In this document: piece after piece, positions 9,070-20,696 of the stretch | Numbering within the stretch: position 1 is the stretch's first letter | Layout of the letters: every line of letters starts with the position of its first letter | Assembly (NCBI GenBank): GCA_019775845.1 | Contig: JADQAV010000038.1 | Span: 221,883 to 285,882, forward strand | Source: Myrmaecium sp. VS I D KN 1 | Taxonomy: Eukaryota > Ascomycota > Dothideomycetes > Valsariales > Valsariaceae | DNA: 64,000 nt | Direction of reading: 5' to 3' | Program-made: the position numbers and the translations under genes | The notes under the pieces: generated by a model | Seen by the model: only the letters and a program-made list of their open reading frames with translations | Told to the model about the DNA's origin: nothing | The model's database searches: none

Positions 9070-11981
9070 TTATCTGATATATGCGGAGTACTGTGCTGGC
9101 GGAGGAGGCAGGGCTTTGTCCATCTCCAAGGAGTTCTTGCCTGTCGGCATCTTTCCGTCTTTAGGCGGCGTGGGAGGACCGCTCGTGCGCTGCCTCATGA
9201 AATCATCCTTGGGTGGGGTCGCAGGCCGTCCATCGCGAGGATCCTTAGGTGGCGTAGGGGGAGGCCTTTGCGGAAGCGTGGTTTGAGCGGCTGCCCCCGA
9301 GTTTCCCTCAGTGGGAGGCTGCGGACTAGGCGCCTCACTTCTCTCTCCGGTGCTGCCAGATTCGACCGCCTCTTCTACCACCGGAAGCGTATACCCGCCG
9401 TTCTCACCGCGCTCAGCCGACGGGGAGCGGATGGCATGGATCGAGCGCTCTGGCACATGGTCCTCATTCGCCCCCTTCTTCTTCGACTTTTCAGCCTGCT
9501 TTTCCGCCTTCTCCATCACGTCATCAGTGGGCGTACGCTGGATGTTAACGCCAGAAAGACGAGGATCGTCGACAAAGTTCTCCTGCTCAAACTTTTCACG
9601 TTCAGCTGCTTCACGGGACTTCGTGATGCCGCTTATGAAGCGAATGAAGCGTTCACCATAACGCTCTGGCGGAATTGCCGAAATCTGGGACTCAGGATGT
9701 GTGAGGCCCTTGAAGAAGTGTTCGGCCCGTTTGATGAACGAATACTGTCCAGGTATTAGAATAGTTCCAAGGTGAACGTAGACGACGGCCAATCACTTAC
9801 ATGCGTCAGACAGTCTATGATGCCGAGATAGTAAATCTCTTCACCTTCCCGGTTGTCCTCATGCGTTGCACGGAAGCCTCCGTCATCGCTATAGAAGTAA
9901 AAGCTCTTCCGTTCCTCCTGAACCTCGTCCGGCATCTTGCTGCTTGTCTGGTCCATGGGAACAGGCTTCTGATTCTTGATCATCTGCCGTAACTCCTTCG
10001 CTTTTCTCTGACTCTCCAACTTTGACGGGGTCCGCATGAGCATGTTAGCTTGTACCGGGTCCTCCGCATCCTCACCACCGGGCTGAAACACCTGCAACGT
10101 CTTATCGCGCAGATTCTCCTCGTTTCCGCGCTCAAGATCATGAATCCCCACGAGAAGGGAGTAGTCCATGATTTTAAGACGCTGCAACAGCTTGACGTCC
10201 TTTTCCATCTGTTCGATGAAAGCTTTTCTCTTGACCGGACCGAACTCCAGGTGAAGGTTCCTGCGTAACCAATTTAGATCCTTCAAAGTCGCCCGCGGGT
10301 TTTTCTCAAGGTCCTCCTCTCGAAAATCCCTGCCGATGGTAGAACCCTTGAGATCGAAAGTCCGATGGATATCTCGATGAGGGGGGAATAGATTGTTCAT
10401 AACGACGAAATGAATCTTGCGACCGTAGGGTATCTTGACACGATGAAGTCCATAAAACTGAGAAAGAAGTGTGTTCGGGTTCTCCTTGACGTGGTTGTAG
10501 TAGTCCTTGAGGATCTTGCGAAGGAACTTGTGCTCGGCGTGATGGATGGTTTTGATGATGTATTTGTAGTCTCTGGAGAAATAGAAGAAGCTTCCACTTT
10601 TTCCAGGCGACCCGAGCTCGGACAAAATATACTTACTTGTCAGAGACATCAAGTAGTCCGCAGGATCCAGCCGGAATATGCTTCTTAGATGGCGAAACAC
10701 CCAGGGAGCGTAGTCCTTGAATTTGAAATCATATTTGGCCGAGGGTGTCAACTCGTTGCCGGTGCTGCGTTCCGGGTTACTGACTGTCCACTAAGACTTG
10801 GGCGTGGTCTAGAGAACTTACATGTCGAAAGAGAACTTGTGTTTTGCTTCAAAATCGGCGTCTGTTAAGGGCCGGTCCATCTTAGCGTTGATTCTGGACA
10901 CGGTAAACCGTATACCAGTCAACATGTTATAGGCCGTAACCCAGTTCACGTGGTTTTGATCAACTTTAGTTCCCACAACAACCCTGTCATCATCTTCCTC
11001 CTCTTTGCGCTTCCGCTTACTTGCGCGCTTCGCTTTAATATGATCAGCCCATCGTGCCGCATCTTCATCCTGAGGTACTTCGTCGAGATGCAATTCCGAA
11101 TGAATTGAGCGGGTGCCACGCCTGGTTAAGGTCATAGAGGCTCGCCTGCGAGTGGGCGTATTTGGCGAGAAACGCCCGGTCGCGGTGACGACTTCTTCTG
11201 AAGGGTTTGGACTAGGAAACTCCCGGGAGCCTCGCGTGCTTGTAACTTTGGGCACCTCCAATGTATGTCGCTGCTGCAAACGATTCTCTGGGGGCTGAAG
11301 GGCGGTCGATGCGATCGAAGGCGCCGCGGATGAGGAAGAGGTCGGTTGGGAAAGTGCCGGAGGGGAAGAGAGGCGATGAGCTGGGGCGGCGTTGCCGGAG
11401 GGAACCCGCAATGTACCGTTAATGGTGTTGTACGCTGCTTCTACGGGTGCCTGGGTTCTAGGAGCGAGACTCGACTTGTCGCCGTCCGTCTTCCCTGATA
11501 GATCACGGGTAGAGGTGAGCTTTGACTCAGATGTACCATCGGTGCTTCCCAATGTCGAATTCAGGACCACACGGGTACTCCCGAATCTCCGCTCCTTGGC
11601 TTCTCCTTGCTGCGCGAAAAGACCGTCATCGCGGGTCAGGGTGTCCGATGGCGTAGCGTCATTGTCCTGCCTCGAGATGTATTCGTTATAAGAATCGCGT
11701 CCGTTGACAACACTGTCCAGGCCACTACTTCGCACCGATGCCTTATCCTGGGAGAGGCCATCCGGAAGGTAACCGTTGGTGAGAGGCATGCTAGATACAC
11801 CGTCCGAAGGCTTCCCAGTAGACCTGCTCAGATCATCTTTCGACGTGATGTCCTTTGGGCTTCTCCCGTACGGCCTGTCCAGAGACTCCGAGACGACTCT
11901 TTTGATCTCCCTCGTTTCGTAAGGGGATCCTGGCTTGACGTAGTCGGTGTGACTCCGTTCTTCAAGCACGACAGAGGGCAT
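9070..11981 (-). CDS. MSS4: Phosphatidylinositol-4-phosphate 5-kinase
   Basis: Three exons, 11981-10822, 10764-9801 and 9744-9070, 932 aa. A long Ser/Thr-rich N-terminus precedes the PIPK catalytic core (from about residue 340): [26 protein letters not shown] across the first splice, ATP-binding Lys458 in YKYIIKT, the DLKGST signature at 524-529, and MDYSLL at 586-591. The core closes with YYLGIIDCLTHYSFIKRAEHFFKGL, formed across the second splice. The enzyme makes PI(4,5)P2 at the plasma membrane and so controls actin, endocytosis and wall signalling. The C-terminal 100 residues hold three PPKD-containing proline motifs. The frame is open further upstream but contains no earlier ATG; a further 5' coding exon cannot be excluded. 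Confidence 0.93.
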
Positions 11982-13825
11982 GTCGAGGCTAAGGCCCGTT
12001 TGCCTACCCGGAGTATGCACTCGAGAGAGGCAGCGAGCTCTGTCGCAGCCCCGACGGCGCCTCTACAAAGATACCGTGGCCGACACCGGTGGATGCGACG
12101 ACGGTGCGTTGAGATCGCCGAGTGGAAGAATAATGGCACGAGCAGCCCGGTAGAATGGTCGCTACCCAGGCCGGATGGAGGATAGAGGGTCTAAAGGTTG
12201 GGCGGGAGGGATAGAGGGTGGTGGTGAACGGTGGTTTGGTTGAGAGAGTCGGCTTGGGGTGTGGTTGCTGGGTCGGAAGGGGGGGATGGGTTCAGAGCCG
12301 AGACGTGAGCCTTAGGTTGTCCCAGTTTTGCACAGCTGACGGCCAGCCCTAAACTTACGAATAGGGAGGGTTGCGGCTCGACGGCGCCAAGCCCCTCCGG
12401 GTGGTGCGTTATTAGCTGCGGAAACACAGCTCCGGGCCCGGGTCGTTGCGCCTTGCGACCTTCCAACAGCTGGAGGTGAGGTAAACCAGGGGATTCCGAT
12501 CTGTGACCTACGGGAGCTACGGGTTTTGGGCCTGGCAGACCTGGCAGGCCTGGCAAGCCTGGCAAACAAACCACGGCCCCCATCCGTCCTCTCTACGTGC
12601 AACATCTGTACGCGTCCTTGTCACTCGTCATCTGCGCCGCCAGTTCTGCCCACGCCGGCACGCCGGCACGCCGACACCTCGTCCATCATCTTCAGAGGCC
12701 GATGCGCGCGTGCTCATAATTGCGGGGACGGACTCCTGTGCCTGTTGCAAAAGGGGCCCCCGCTAGGCGAAGGGAAATGAGCTCGCGCTCTGGGCAGACA
12801 TCACTGCCGACAGTGCGAGACGGTCATGACTCGGCGTATCCGTATAGGCCTCTGCGAGACCTCTTCGGATCCCCAGAGCAGGATCCTTCCGGTATCCTTC
12901 ATCATAGGCTTTCAATTCTACGGCTGGATAACGGACTTTTCATGATGCGCTACAAGCGTGAGGTACTGCGACTCGGCGGGCCTGACACACCCACCCTCAT
13001 CGCCATGCTTCAGTGTGGAGAAAGGGGCAAGCACGGGAGCGTTGTCAGCTGAAGTGGCGCAGCAGTTCGCGTTGGGCAATCACTTGCGGAGGACAGCCAC
13101 GCTGCAATCAACGCTAATTGCATGCAAGCTTGTTCAAGTGAACGGTATGCCACAGCTTGCGATGGATAGGACGATGACCTTATCAACCCGGTCCGGAAGA
13201 TACTGCAGTGTAGTGTGTACATAGGCTCATGGTGGGCGTCGTTTCGAAAACATCACAAGTACACAGCGGCAAGTCGAGGGCGCATATCGCTCTCCTCTTG
13301 CTGCTCATCACGAGATTAGTTGATGGTACATTCTCTGGGGTTTCCAGTCCGTTAACAGTATGTATATTCAGTGAGGGATGCTGAAAACAGCTACTTTATC
13401 GCCGAGCATCAATCCCGTCCAAACTGTAGTACAGAAAACAGATTTGAAACATCCGTCGCGCCCAAAACACCGGACAGAGTGACCATAAACCATGAACCCA
13501 GACCCAGATCGATCCCATCAAGCCAAAACAAAACCCTTTCGTCATGAATCCAGAACAAAGGAAAATAAGGATATCACACATCGAACATGGCGCCTGCCCA
13601 ACAACCGAACCGATCAACCGACGCCCTCTCCGCTGTGCCCTTGGGTAAAAAGAATGACGAAGAAAAAGACCAACCAAGCGACGGATTCCATGAATTTGGA
13701 GAGGCATGGACCCGGGTGTCTTTCGAGGCCGACGCCGACACTCATACGGCGATCATTACCGTACGCCGCAAGAAGCGAAGTGGAAAGTCAAGATGCGAGC
13801 TCGTTGCAAGGCTTCAAGCATGACA
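11982..13825. other. Intergenic: MSS4 upstream and H1 downstream region
   Basis: About 1.84 kb between the MSS4 start and the histone H1 stop; both genes run leftward. No gene is seen. It contains a short tandem repeat (12531-12566). Short open frames on both strands lack any recognisable content. Confidence 0.5.
12531..12566. repeat. Four tandem copies of a 9-nt unit (CCTGGCARR)
   Basis: CCTGGCAGA, CCTGGCAGG, CCTGGCAAG and CCTGGCAAA follow each other directly about 550 bases upstream of the MSS4 start. On the minus strand they would read as a short GLP-type peptide, but no gene surrounds them. Confidence 0.85.
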
Positions 13826-15169
13826 TTACTTAGCGGCGGCCTTCTTAGTCGAAGCGGCCTTCTTCGTCGGCTCCTTCTTAGCAGCAGTGGCCTTCTTCGC
13901 TGCGGGCTTAGCAGCAGTAGCCTTGGTCTTAGTGACACGGCCGGACTTGGTCTTGCCAAGAGCAGCCTTCTCATCGCCTACAGCAGAATCCTAAAGGCAG
14001 CGTTAGAAGCTGGAGCGAGTATGCCTCTGGACTGCCACTTACAGTAGTGGCGGCCTTGCGCGGCCGTCCAGCATTAGCCTTAGCCTCGGGCTTCGCGGCG
14101 CCGGCGGTCTTCTTAGGGGCAGCGGCCTTCTTGCTTTCCTTGGTCTCCTTGGTCTCCTTGGGGGAGGCCTCCTCCTTAGGGACAGAAGCTTTCTTGGATG
14201 CGGCAGGCTTCTTTGCGGTGGTGCTGGAAGCCTTCTGATAGGGAGTAACCGTGAGCGTAGACTTCCATTGATTTGATCGAGTAAGCTTACCTTGGAAGAG
14301 GCTTTCGTGGCAGTCTTCTTCTCCGTTGTCTTCTTCTCGGACTTCTTCTCGGTGCTCTTGGTCTCCTTCTTCTCGGCCTTGGGCTTAGGCTCCTTCTTCG
14401 CCAGCTTCACAGGGCCGGACGGTCCTAAGTAGCGAGTCAGCAAGGGTCTGTGAGCCAAGGGACAACATCATAGAAAGAGTGAGGATCCAAGGGGCTGGAT
14501 GTGGGAAGGCTTCGTTCGGCAAAGCCAGTTCGCCGTGCATGCGAAAGATCTTCTGGGCTATTGAGGCTTACCCTTGGGGTGCGTGAAGTCCTCGCTCTTC
14601 AAAGCGGTGTTGATGTGCTTGTTGAACTGCGCGTCCGTGACCGATCCCAGGTTGTTGTTGGCCTGGACATACTTCTTGATCGCCTGGCGGCTAAGAGGGG
14701 AAAGTGTTAGCTGACGTTCTGCCTCGCGAAGGTGACGCATGACGTGGCGTCGCGAAAACCATCACAACAGAAACATGGGAATCGCCTACCTGGAACCATT
14801 GCGATCCTTGAGCTGGAATCCAAGAATAATGAGTTAGCAGTAAGAAAAGGAAAAGAAAACGCGTAGAACGGGCCTTGAAGAGGCGCGAGGGTGGAAGTCG
14901 GAGAGCGTGATGACCCGTCGGTCGCAAACTCGAGCGGGGCTTTAGGATGCGCCGGGAAAGGCCAACTTACGTTAACGAGTGCCTCCTTGATCATATCTAT
15001 ATGCCAAAGTCAGCAAGCTTCGGCGAACATCGTACAATATCCAGATGTAAAGCATCGCGTTGTGGTGGGAAAATAGAAGCTTGGGAAGACACTCACCTTT
15101 GTAGCTGGCATGGGCCGGGCCAGAGCCAGCCTTCTTGGTTGTGGAGGAAGTTTCTTTCTTGGGAGGCAT
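13826..15169 (-). CDS. HHO1: Linker histone H1
   Basis: Seven exons: 15169-15097, 14996-14971, 14812-14790, 14690-14572, 14424-14291, 14234-14043, 13990-13826; 243 aa. The short N-terminal tail (MPPKKETSSTTKKAGSG) leads to the winged-helix globular domain: HASYKDMIKEALVNLKD, RNGSSRQAIKKYVQANNNLG, INTALKSEDFTHPKGPSGPVKL. A long Lys/Ala/Pro tail follows with KPAAKKATAAKK-type repeats and ends KKAAAK. It binds linker DNA at the nucleosome dyad. The globular domain is split by four introns, two flanking micro-exons of 26 and 23 nt; every splice keeps phase and restores family sequence. Six introns is many for a histone gene, but H1 in filamentous fungi is commonly intron-rich and polyadenylated. 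Confidence 0.94.
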
Positions 15170-16002
15170 AATGAATGGTGATCTGGCGGTCTACTGAGGA
15201 AGTCGATAGATGTTCCGGGCGGGCGAGGCGCTCAACTGCTGTGTGATATCGATTGCGTCGTGCTGTTTGGGAATCCGGAGGAGGGCATCGGCGTGCGCGT
15301 GGGGAGGAGCAGGACTATTTATTGAGCCTGGGTCGCGCTTGGCATGTCCTCCAGATCAACTTTATGCCTAGCTGCCTCGCGCTATCACCGAACTGGACGC
15401 GACTGACACCCGTGGACTCGACCGCTCGCTTAAACTAAAAATCACTCCCCGCCGATCCATCCCGCCCGTCTTTGCTCCCGGTGCGAACCCCCGCCTCGTT
15501 CTCAACTGCAGGTGTTCCGGACGGGACGGGAGGTACGCAGTGACCTCGGGAGGGTGGCGCTCTGCCCTCGCGGCACCGCCTGTCCGCCGGCAAGTTTGCC
15601 TACTAGGCAATGCTTGGTGATTTCACCACAACGTTCCTTCTGGTTATCACGCTGTGTCGGTCGCTGTACTCTCGCACGGTTAGCTTATCGTTGACGAGGC
15701 GCTCTCTTGTCCCAAGCTACGAACCCGAACTCAAGGTAACTCGAATCGGCACTGCTCCTGACGCAATCGCAGTACTCCAGGAAGTGGGATTTCTGTCAGC
15801 TGACGCCAGTAGCCGCGCCATCAGTGGAAGGTACATGGCGGAAAGTCGGAGACTCCATATCATTGAAAAAGGAGGCCACTCTAGGTACGCTGCAGTGAAA
15901 TCAAATACAAATGCAGTTGTGGATAGCTTATTGTACAACCACTGTCCCTCACCGCTTCGACCTCCGTTGCAACTGCAATACCACCTTCGTTCCGTCCACG
16001 TC
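15170..16002. other. Intergenic: histone H1 promoter and RPT3 3' end
   Basis: 833 bases between the RPT3 stop and the H1 start codon, both genes on the minus strand. The 150 bases next to H1 contain a short AT-rich stretch (CTATTTATT near 15314) in GC-rich surroundings, a possible TATA-like element. No gene is seen. Confidence 0.5.
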
Positions 16003-17428
16003 TTACCGGTAAAACTCGAACTATGTTCCAGTCAGCATCATGAAAACACTTGTGAGAACGGACTGTACCAACCTTGTCTCCCTCTTGCGTGCCTTTGACT
16101 TGGCTTGAGTATGCGTCCTCCAGATCAGACTGTATGATATTGTATCTGTTCTTCCTGACCGCCCTGAGACCTGCCTCTTGCATGATAGCCGCAATCACAG
16201 CACCTGACAAGGGGTCATTACGGACGATCAAGGAGTCGAGATCAACTTCCGGGCTTAAGCTCATCTTGGAAGCGATAGTAGAGAAGATAAGTCTTCGTTC
16301 TCGACGGTCTCTGAGGTTCGGGAATTCGATCTTCCGGTCCAGACGTCCAGGACGTAGCAAAGCTGGGTCAAGGGTATCCGCGCGATTCGTAGCCATGATG
16401 ACTTTCACATTGCTTGTCTGATCAAATCCGTCCATCTGGTTCAAAAGTTCGAGCAGGATACGCTGGACTTCTCGGTCGGCACCGGTTTGCGCATCGAAAC
16501 GCTTCGTGGCGATGGCATCAATCTCATCAATGAAGATGATACTAGGAGAGTTCTCACGAGCCATCCGAAACACGTCCCGCACCATGCGCGGGCCTTCACC
16601 GAGGTATTTCTGGACAAACTCCGAGCCGACTACGCGAATGAACGATGCAGTCGTGCTGTTGGCAACAGCTTTCACCAACATAGTCTTTCCGGTTCCTGGG
16701 GGGCCGTAAAGAAGGACACCGCGGGGAGGATCAATCCCTGTATGAGTGAGCAAATGTGTTCGAGATATCTTGCTGTGGTTTGTTCCAATGACATACCAAT
16801 CTGCTTATAGAGATCAAAATGTGTGAGCGGCAACTCAACCGCTTCCCGAATTTCCTGCTTCTGCATGTCGAGCCCACCAACATCGGCATAAGTCACGTCT
16901 GGTTTCTCGTCCGCGCCCAACATCGCAATGGAGGAATCCGCTTCCGGGGGAAGGATATCGACGAGAGCATTAGAATGGCGATGCAGCGCTACGGACGAGG
17001 AAGGCTTAAGAAGTTCACGATCCAAGGTAGAAAGGATTCGGACGACATAGTTTGATCCGGTCGAAGACTGTACAATCCCAGTACTAAGTAGCAGTTAGAA
17101 CAGGTCATCATAGGGTCTTAGAACCGACTAACTTTTGATCGATGGCCTCCATAAACTGCCCTATCACCAGCGGTACGCTCTGAATCCTCTTAATCTCTTC
17201 TTGAGCCCGGACTAGCTCCCTCTTCAGGCTTCGCTGTTCATCCTTGATGTATTCCTCCTGCAGCTGAATATACTCCAGCTGGCGCTGAAGTTTCTTAAAC
17301 GTCGCATAGTCGTCGTCTCCGTCGGTCGCGAAACCCTCCAAGGTATCGAAGTTTGGTATAGAAGAGGGAAGCTGTTTCTTGTGTGGCGGCACTTGGTTCG
17401 CAGGATTCTCGACAGTGACGTCCGCCAT
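16003..17428 (-). CDS. RPT3: 26S proteasome regulatory ATPase Rpt3
   Basis: Four exons, 17428-17133, 17083-16797, 16737-16073 and 16020-16003, 421 aa (yeast Rpt3: 428). An N-terminal coiled coil ([20 protein letters not shown]) leads to the OB fold ([27 protein letters not shown]) and an AAA+ domain with Walker A GPPGTGKT (Lys212), Walker B FIDEID (Asp265, Glu266), [16 protein letters not shown] and the C-terminal helical lid. The last exon encodes only FEFYR plus the stop, that is the C-terminal HbYX-type tail that docks into the 20S alpha ring and helps open the gate. Rpt3 is one of six ring ATPases that unfold ubiquitinated substrates. Its third intron has a non-consensus donor, GTTGGT. 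Confidence 0.97.
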
Positions 17429-19410
17429 GTCTGGTCGTAGGCTCTCAAGTCCTTGAATAAAGAAAGCTATAGGGCCGAGAGCGGAGATACGTAGACCTTG
17501 TTGTGGACGAGATTGCTATGACGAATATGGTTTGTGGAGGTAGGTGAAGGTTTACTTGGGTGGGAGCCGGTGCTGTGATGCGAGCTCGACCACCGAGCTT
17601 CCGTAGCTCAGCGCAAGTCAACGGCTTAGTCATCTTCAACATGGTCACGTGATAATAGATTGAACTTATATGGCTTAGTAACCGTAACTTAACGGTACCT
17701 ACTACGTACCTGGTACTGTAACATCACACCCGATCAAAAGGACATAACCCGGAGCAGAAGGTGTTTCAGAAAGACGTAGAAATGGGGATTGCTTGTGTTA
17801 TTGCGGATGCCTTCAAGTTTTTATTTCCAATTCACAGGTCAACGGCAAGTTGATCAAGTCCGGACGTACTATCGTAAGGAATCCTGGTGCGCCTTGTTGT
17901 AGACCAAGCCCGTTTCTGGTTCGTATTGTGCATAGCGGAACCTCTTCTCTTCCGTGTCAGATCAGGCTCTGCTCTGTATTCGCAGATTGTTATCAGACGT
18001 GGAATGGTAGGCACGCCTTGTTCAACCATTCAACGGTGGATCTATCGAACTCCTCTGTAGGAAGTTCGATAAGAGCACTCGGGAAGACGCAGCGGGTATT
18101 TTCTTCTCCTCTATTTCGGAGGCATTCGCCCCTCCAGTTTGATCAGATATCTTGTCGTCCTGGGGAACTCCCTTCCTGAGGGGAAAGTGATGTCAGAGCA
18201 GCCAGTGTTACGAGCTGCGACAGACCCAAGGCCATTTGGGTGAACGAGGGCAGCAGTCAGAGACGCTTCTTCAGACCCACTACAGTTCCCATGCATCCCG
18301 AGAGGCAGGACAGTTGTTTGGGCCGAGCGCGCCGTTAACGCGTCGGAGCTTCCCCGTTCATTCGTAGGCGACAACAGAAGGCGAGCCGGTCGTCAAAGCT
18401 TTGGCACTCGCTCATATTGTGCGATCGCCTGTCTCCCGGAAATGGGAGGGGACAAGCAGGGCCATCGCTGGGCCTGCGGAGGAGAGGACTCGGCAGTGAG
18501 ACGGCACAGGCACAGCAAAGCCAGACTCGCCAGGCCCTCGTCTCCGGACGGGCTTGTGATTCAAGAGGAAGGGCTGCAGAGCGTTACTACTGTGTCACGG
18601 CGGGCTAGAGAGGACGAGAGTCAGTGAGGGCACGATTCGACAGCGTCCAATAAGGCGGGTAGGCCTGGTGGCGTCCGGGGACCGCAGGAAGTTTCGTTGT
18701 CTTATGTGCGCCAATAGATCCGGAAATCGGGCTGCGAAGGTATGGACTGTCGGCTTCTTTTTCTGGTAAGAAACCGGCGATTCTCGTCCTTCCCCTCATG
18801 GCCTCCAGTCCTGCCTCTCTGTCTCTGCTTCTCCCTCTCCCGTGCCAGCATGCCCCGTTGCGTTGAGTGCTGCCGCCCTCGACTTTATTCCCGTCGTCGG
18901 TCGTGGAGAGTTGCCCGCCACCATGGCCGGTCGGCGAGCGAAGGGGGCGGCCCAAATGGAGCCATGCCTGGGCAAGCGAAGCGGAGTGCTTCGCACGTCA
19001 GCTTTCTCTCCCCGACAATCCCACTGGAGATACACCCTGAGGGACCCCGCCCCGTCACTATCGAGCTTTTAGGTGAGATTCCATCACTCCTCTCTCGCTT
19101 CCCCAGATTGGCCTCCTCTGCATTGCTTGCTAGCCTGGGCCTCTTGACGCAAGGCATCGCTGCTGCTCGCCCGAGTGCCACGCTCGCCCACACGCACGCG
19201 TCCAACCCCCATCCTCCCTCCCCATCCTCCCCTGGCCGCCTTGGATCTGCTCCGGATACGGCGCTATATGACACGCGCCGCCCTCCCTCCCACGATTCGT
19301 CTACGCCAGTGTGTTCTGCGATGGCTTTTGCTGATGAACATGTCGCTGACTTCGCCCCCTCCAGATGGACCTGACAGCGTCGCAGCTCACGATCGCTTCC
19401 TAAGGCCGCC
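17429..19410. promoter_or_regulatory. Divergent RPT3 / SWI1 upstream region
   Basis: About 2 kb between start codons. No gene is recognised. A plus-strand frame with ATG at 18742 and stop at 19374 (210 codons) ends 36 bases before the SWI1 start; its peptide is Arg/Ser/Pro-rich and unrecognisable, so it is treated as leader or chance sequence. About 17640-17720, near RPT3, is AT-richer and contains repeated TACGTACC-like motifs. Confidence 0.5.
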
Positions 19411-20660
19411 ATGAACTGGCCCGACACCTTGGCCAACAATGGCATGTACCCCAACCTACCGGACGCGCTTCCAAACCAGAACCTCATCGATCCGAGCGTT
19501 TTCGCCAATGCGCCGAACAACCTAGACGTGGGCCAGTTGCAGAATCAACAGCTTCAGTCCGCGCGACTCCAGAATGGCGCGACGCGCAACCCATACCAAG
19601 TCTCCCCCATGGTCCCTTCGAAACGTCCAAGGGAAGACAGCACGGGCGGATCGCTGTCGCGGTCGCAAACACCACAGCAGATGCCATATCCAGGCTTTCA
19701 GGCCGGTCAGGCATCCATGCAAGGGATGCAAGCGCCAACCCCATATGGCCATCTCCAACAGCCGACCGCGAATGCCACGCCATCACCTACAATGGCGAAC
19801 CAACAGTTCCGTCCACAAAGCCAGCCCCAAAGAATCCACACCGTTTCTCCGAGTCCCTTTCCTCAGGGAAACCCGAGCCCGCGAATGAATGCGCCCCAGA
19901 ATCCCAACATGGCTCAGATGGCTGGCATGAACTACATGCAAGGTTCACCTATGAGCGCACAGGGGTACAATCAAAGCATGGCGATGGGCATGTCGCCGGC
20001 CGCGGGTGCTGGAGTTCCGCCTGTGCAATTGAGTCAAAACCTCCAGGCACGTCAGGCAGAGGCTCAACGACGCTATCAGATGCAGCTACAAGCCCAGCTG
20101 AATCCGAGCATGCAGCAGCGCCCTCAACCTGGAGCGATGAATACGGCCGGTGGGATACCTAGTCAACAGCAGGGCGTTGCTCCAGGAGGGCAAGTTCAAC
20201 AAACGCAGAATCAGAAGGGACAGCCAGAGGCTTTCATACGGAACGTAGCAACATTGATGGCATCGCAAGGACTACCTTTTAATCCACGCCCCGTGGCCGG
20301 TGGCAGAGTGGTTAATCTTATGCAGTTATATGCGGCGGTAATGAAGCAGAAAGGCTCCAGAAGGGTCACGGTAACCAACAGCTGGCCTTTGATCGCGCAA
20401 TCACTGGCGTATCACCCTCAACAAGCGGAGAGTGTTGCTCCTGAGCTGAAGGCCGTATTCGAACAGAATCTGGGCCAGTACGAAAGCCTTTGGTTTCAGA
20501 AGATGCAGCAGAAGACGTCCGCCGTCATCAATTCACAAGGGCAGGTGCCTGGAATGGTCAGTGCCCCAATATCGTCTCCTGTAAAGGCAATACCCACCGC
20601 ACAAGATTTCCAAATGCAGCAAGCGCAATATGTGCAAGCTCTTCAACGATCGCAAGCGTT

Positions 20661-20696
<36 letters not shown>

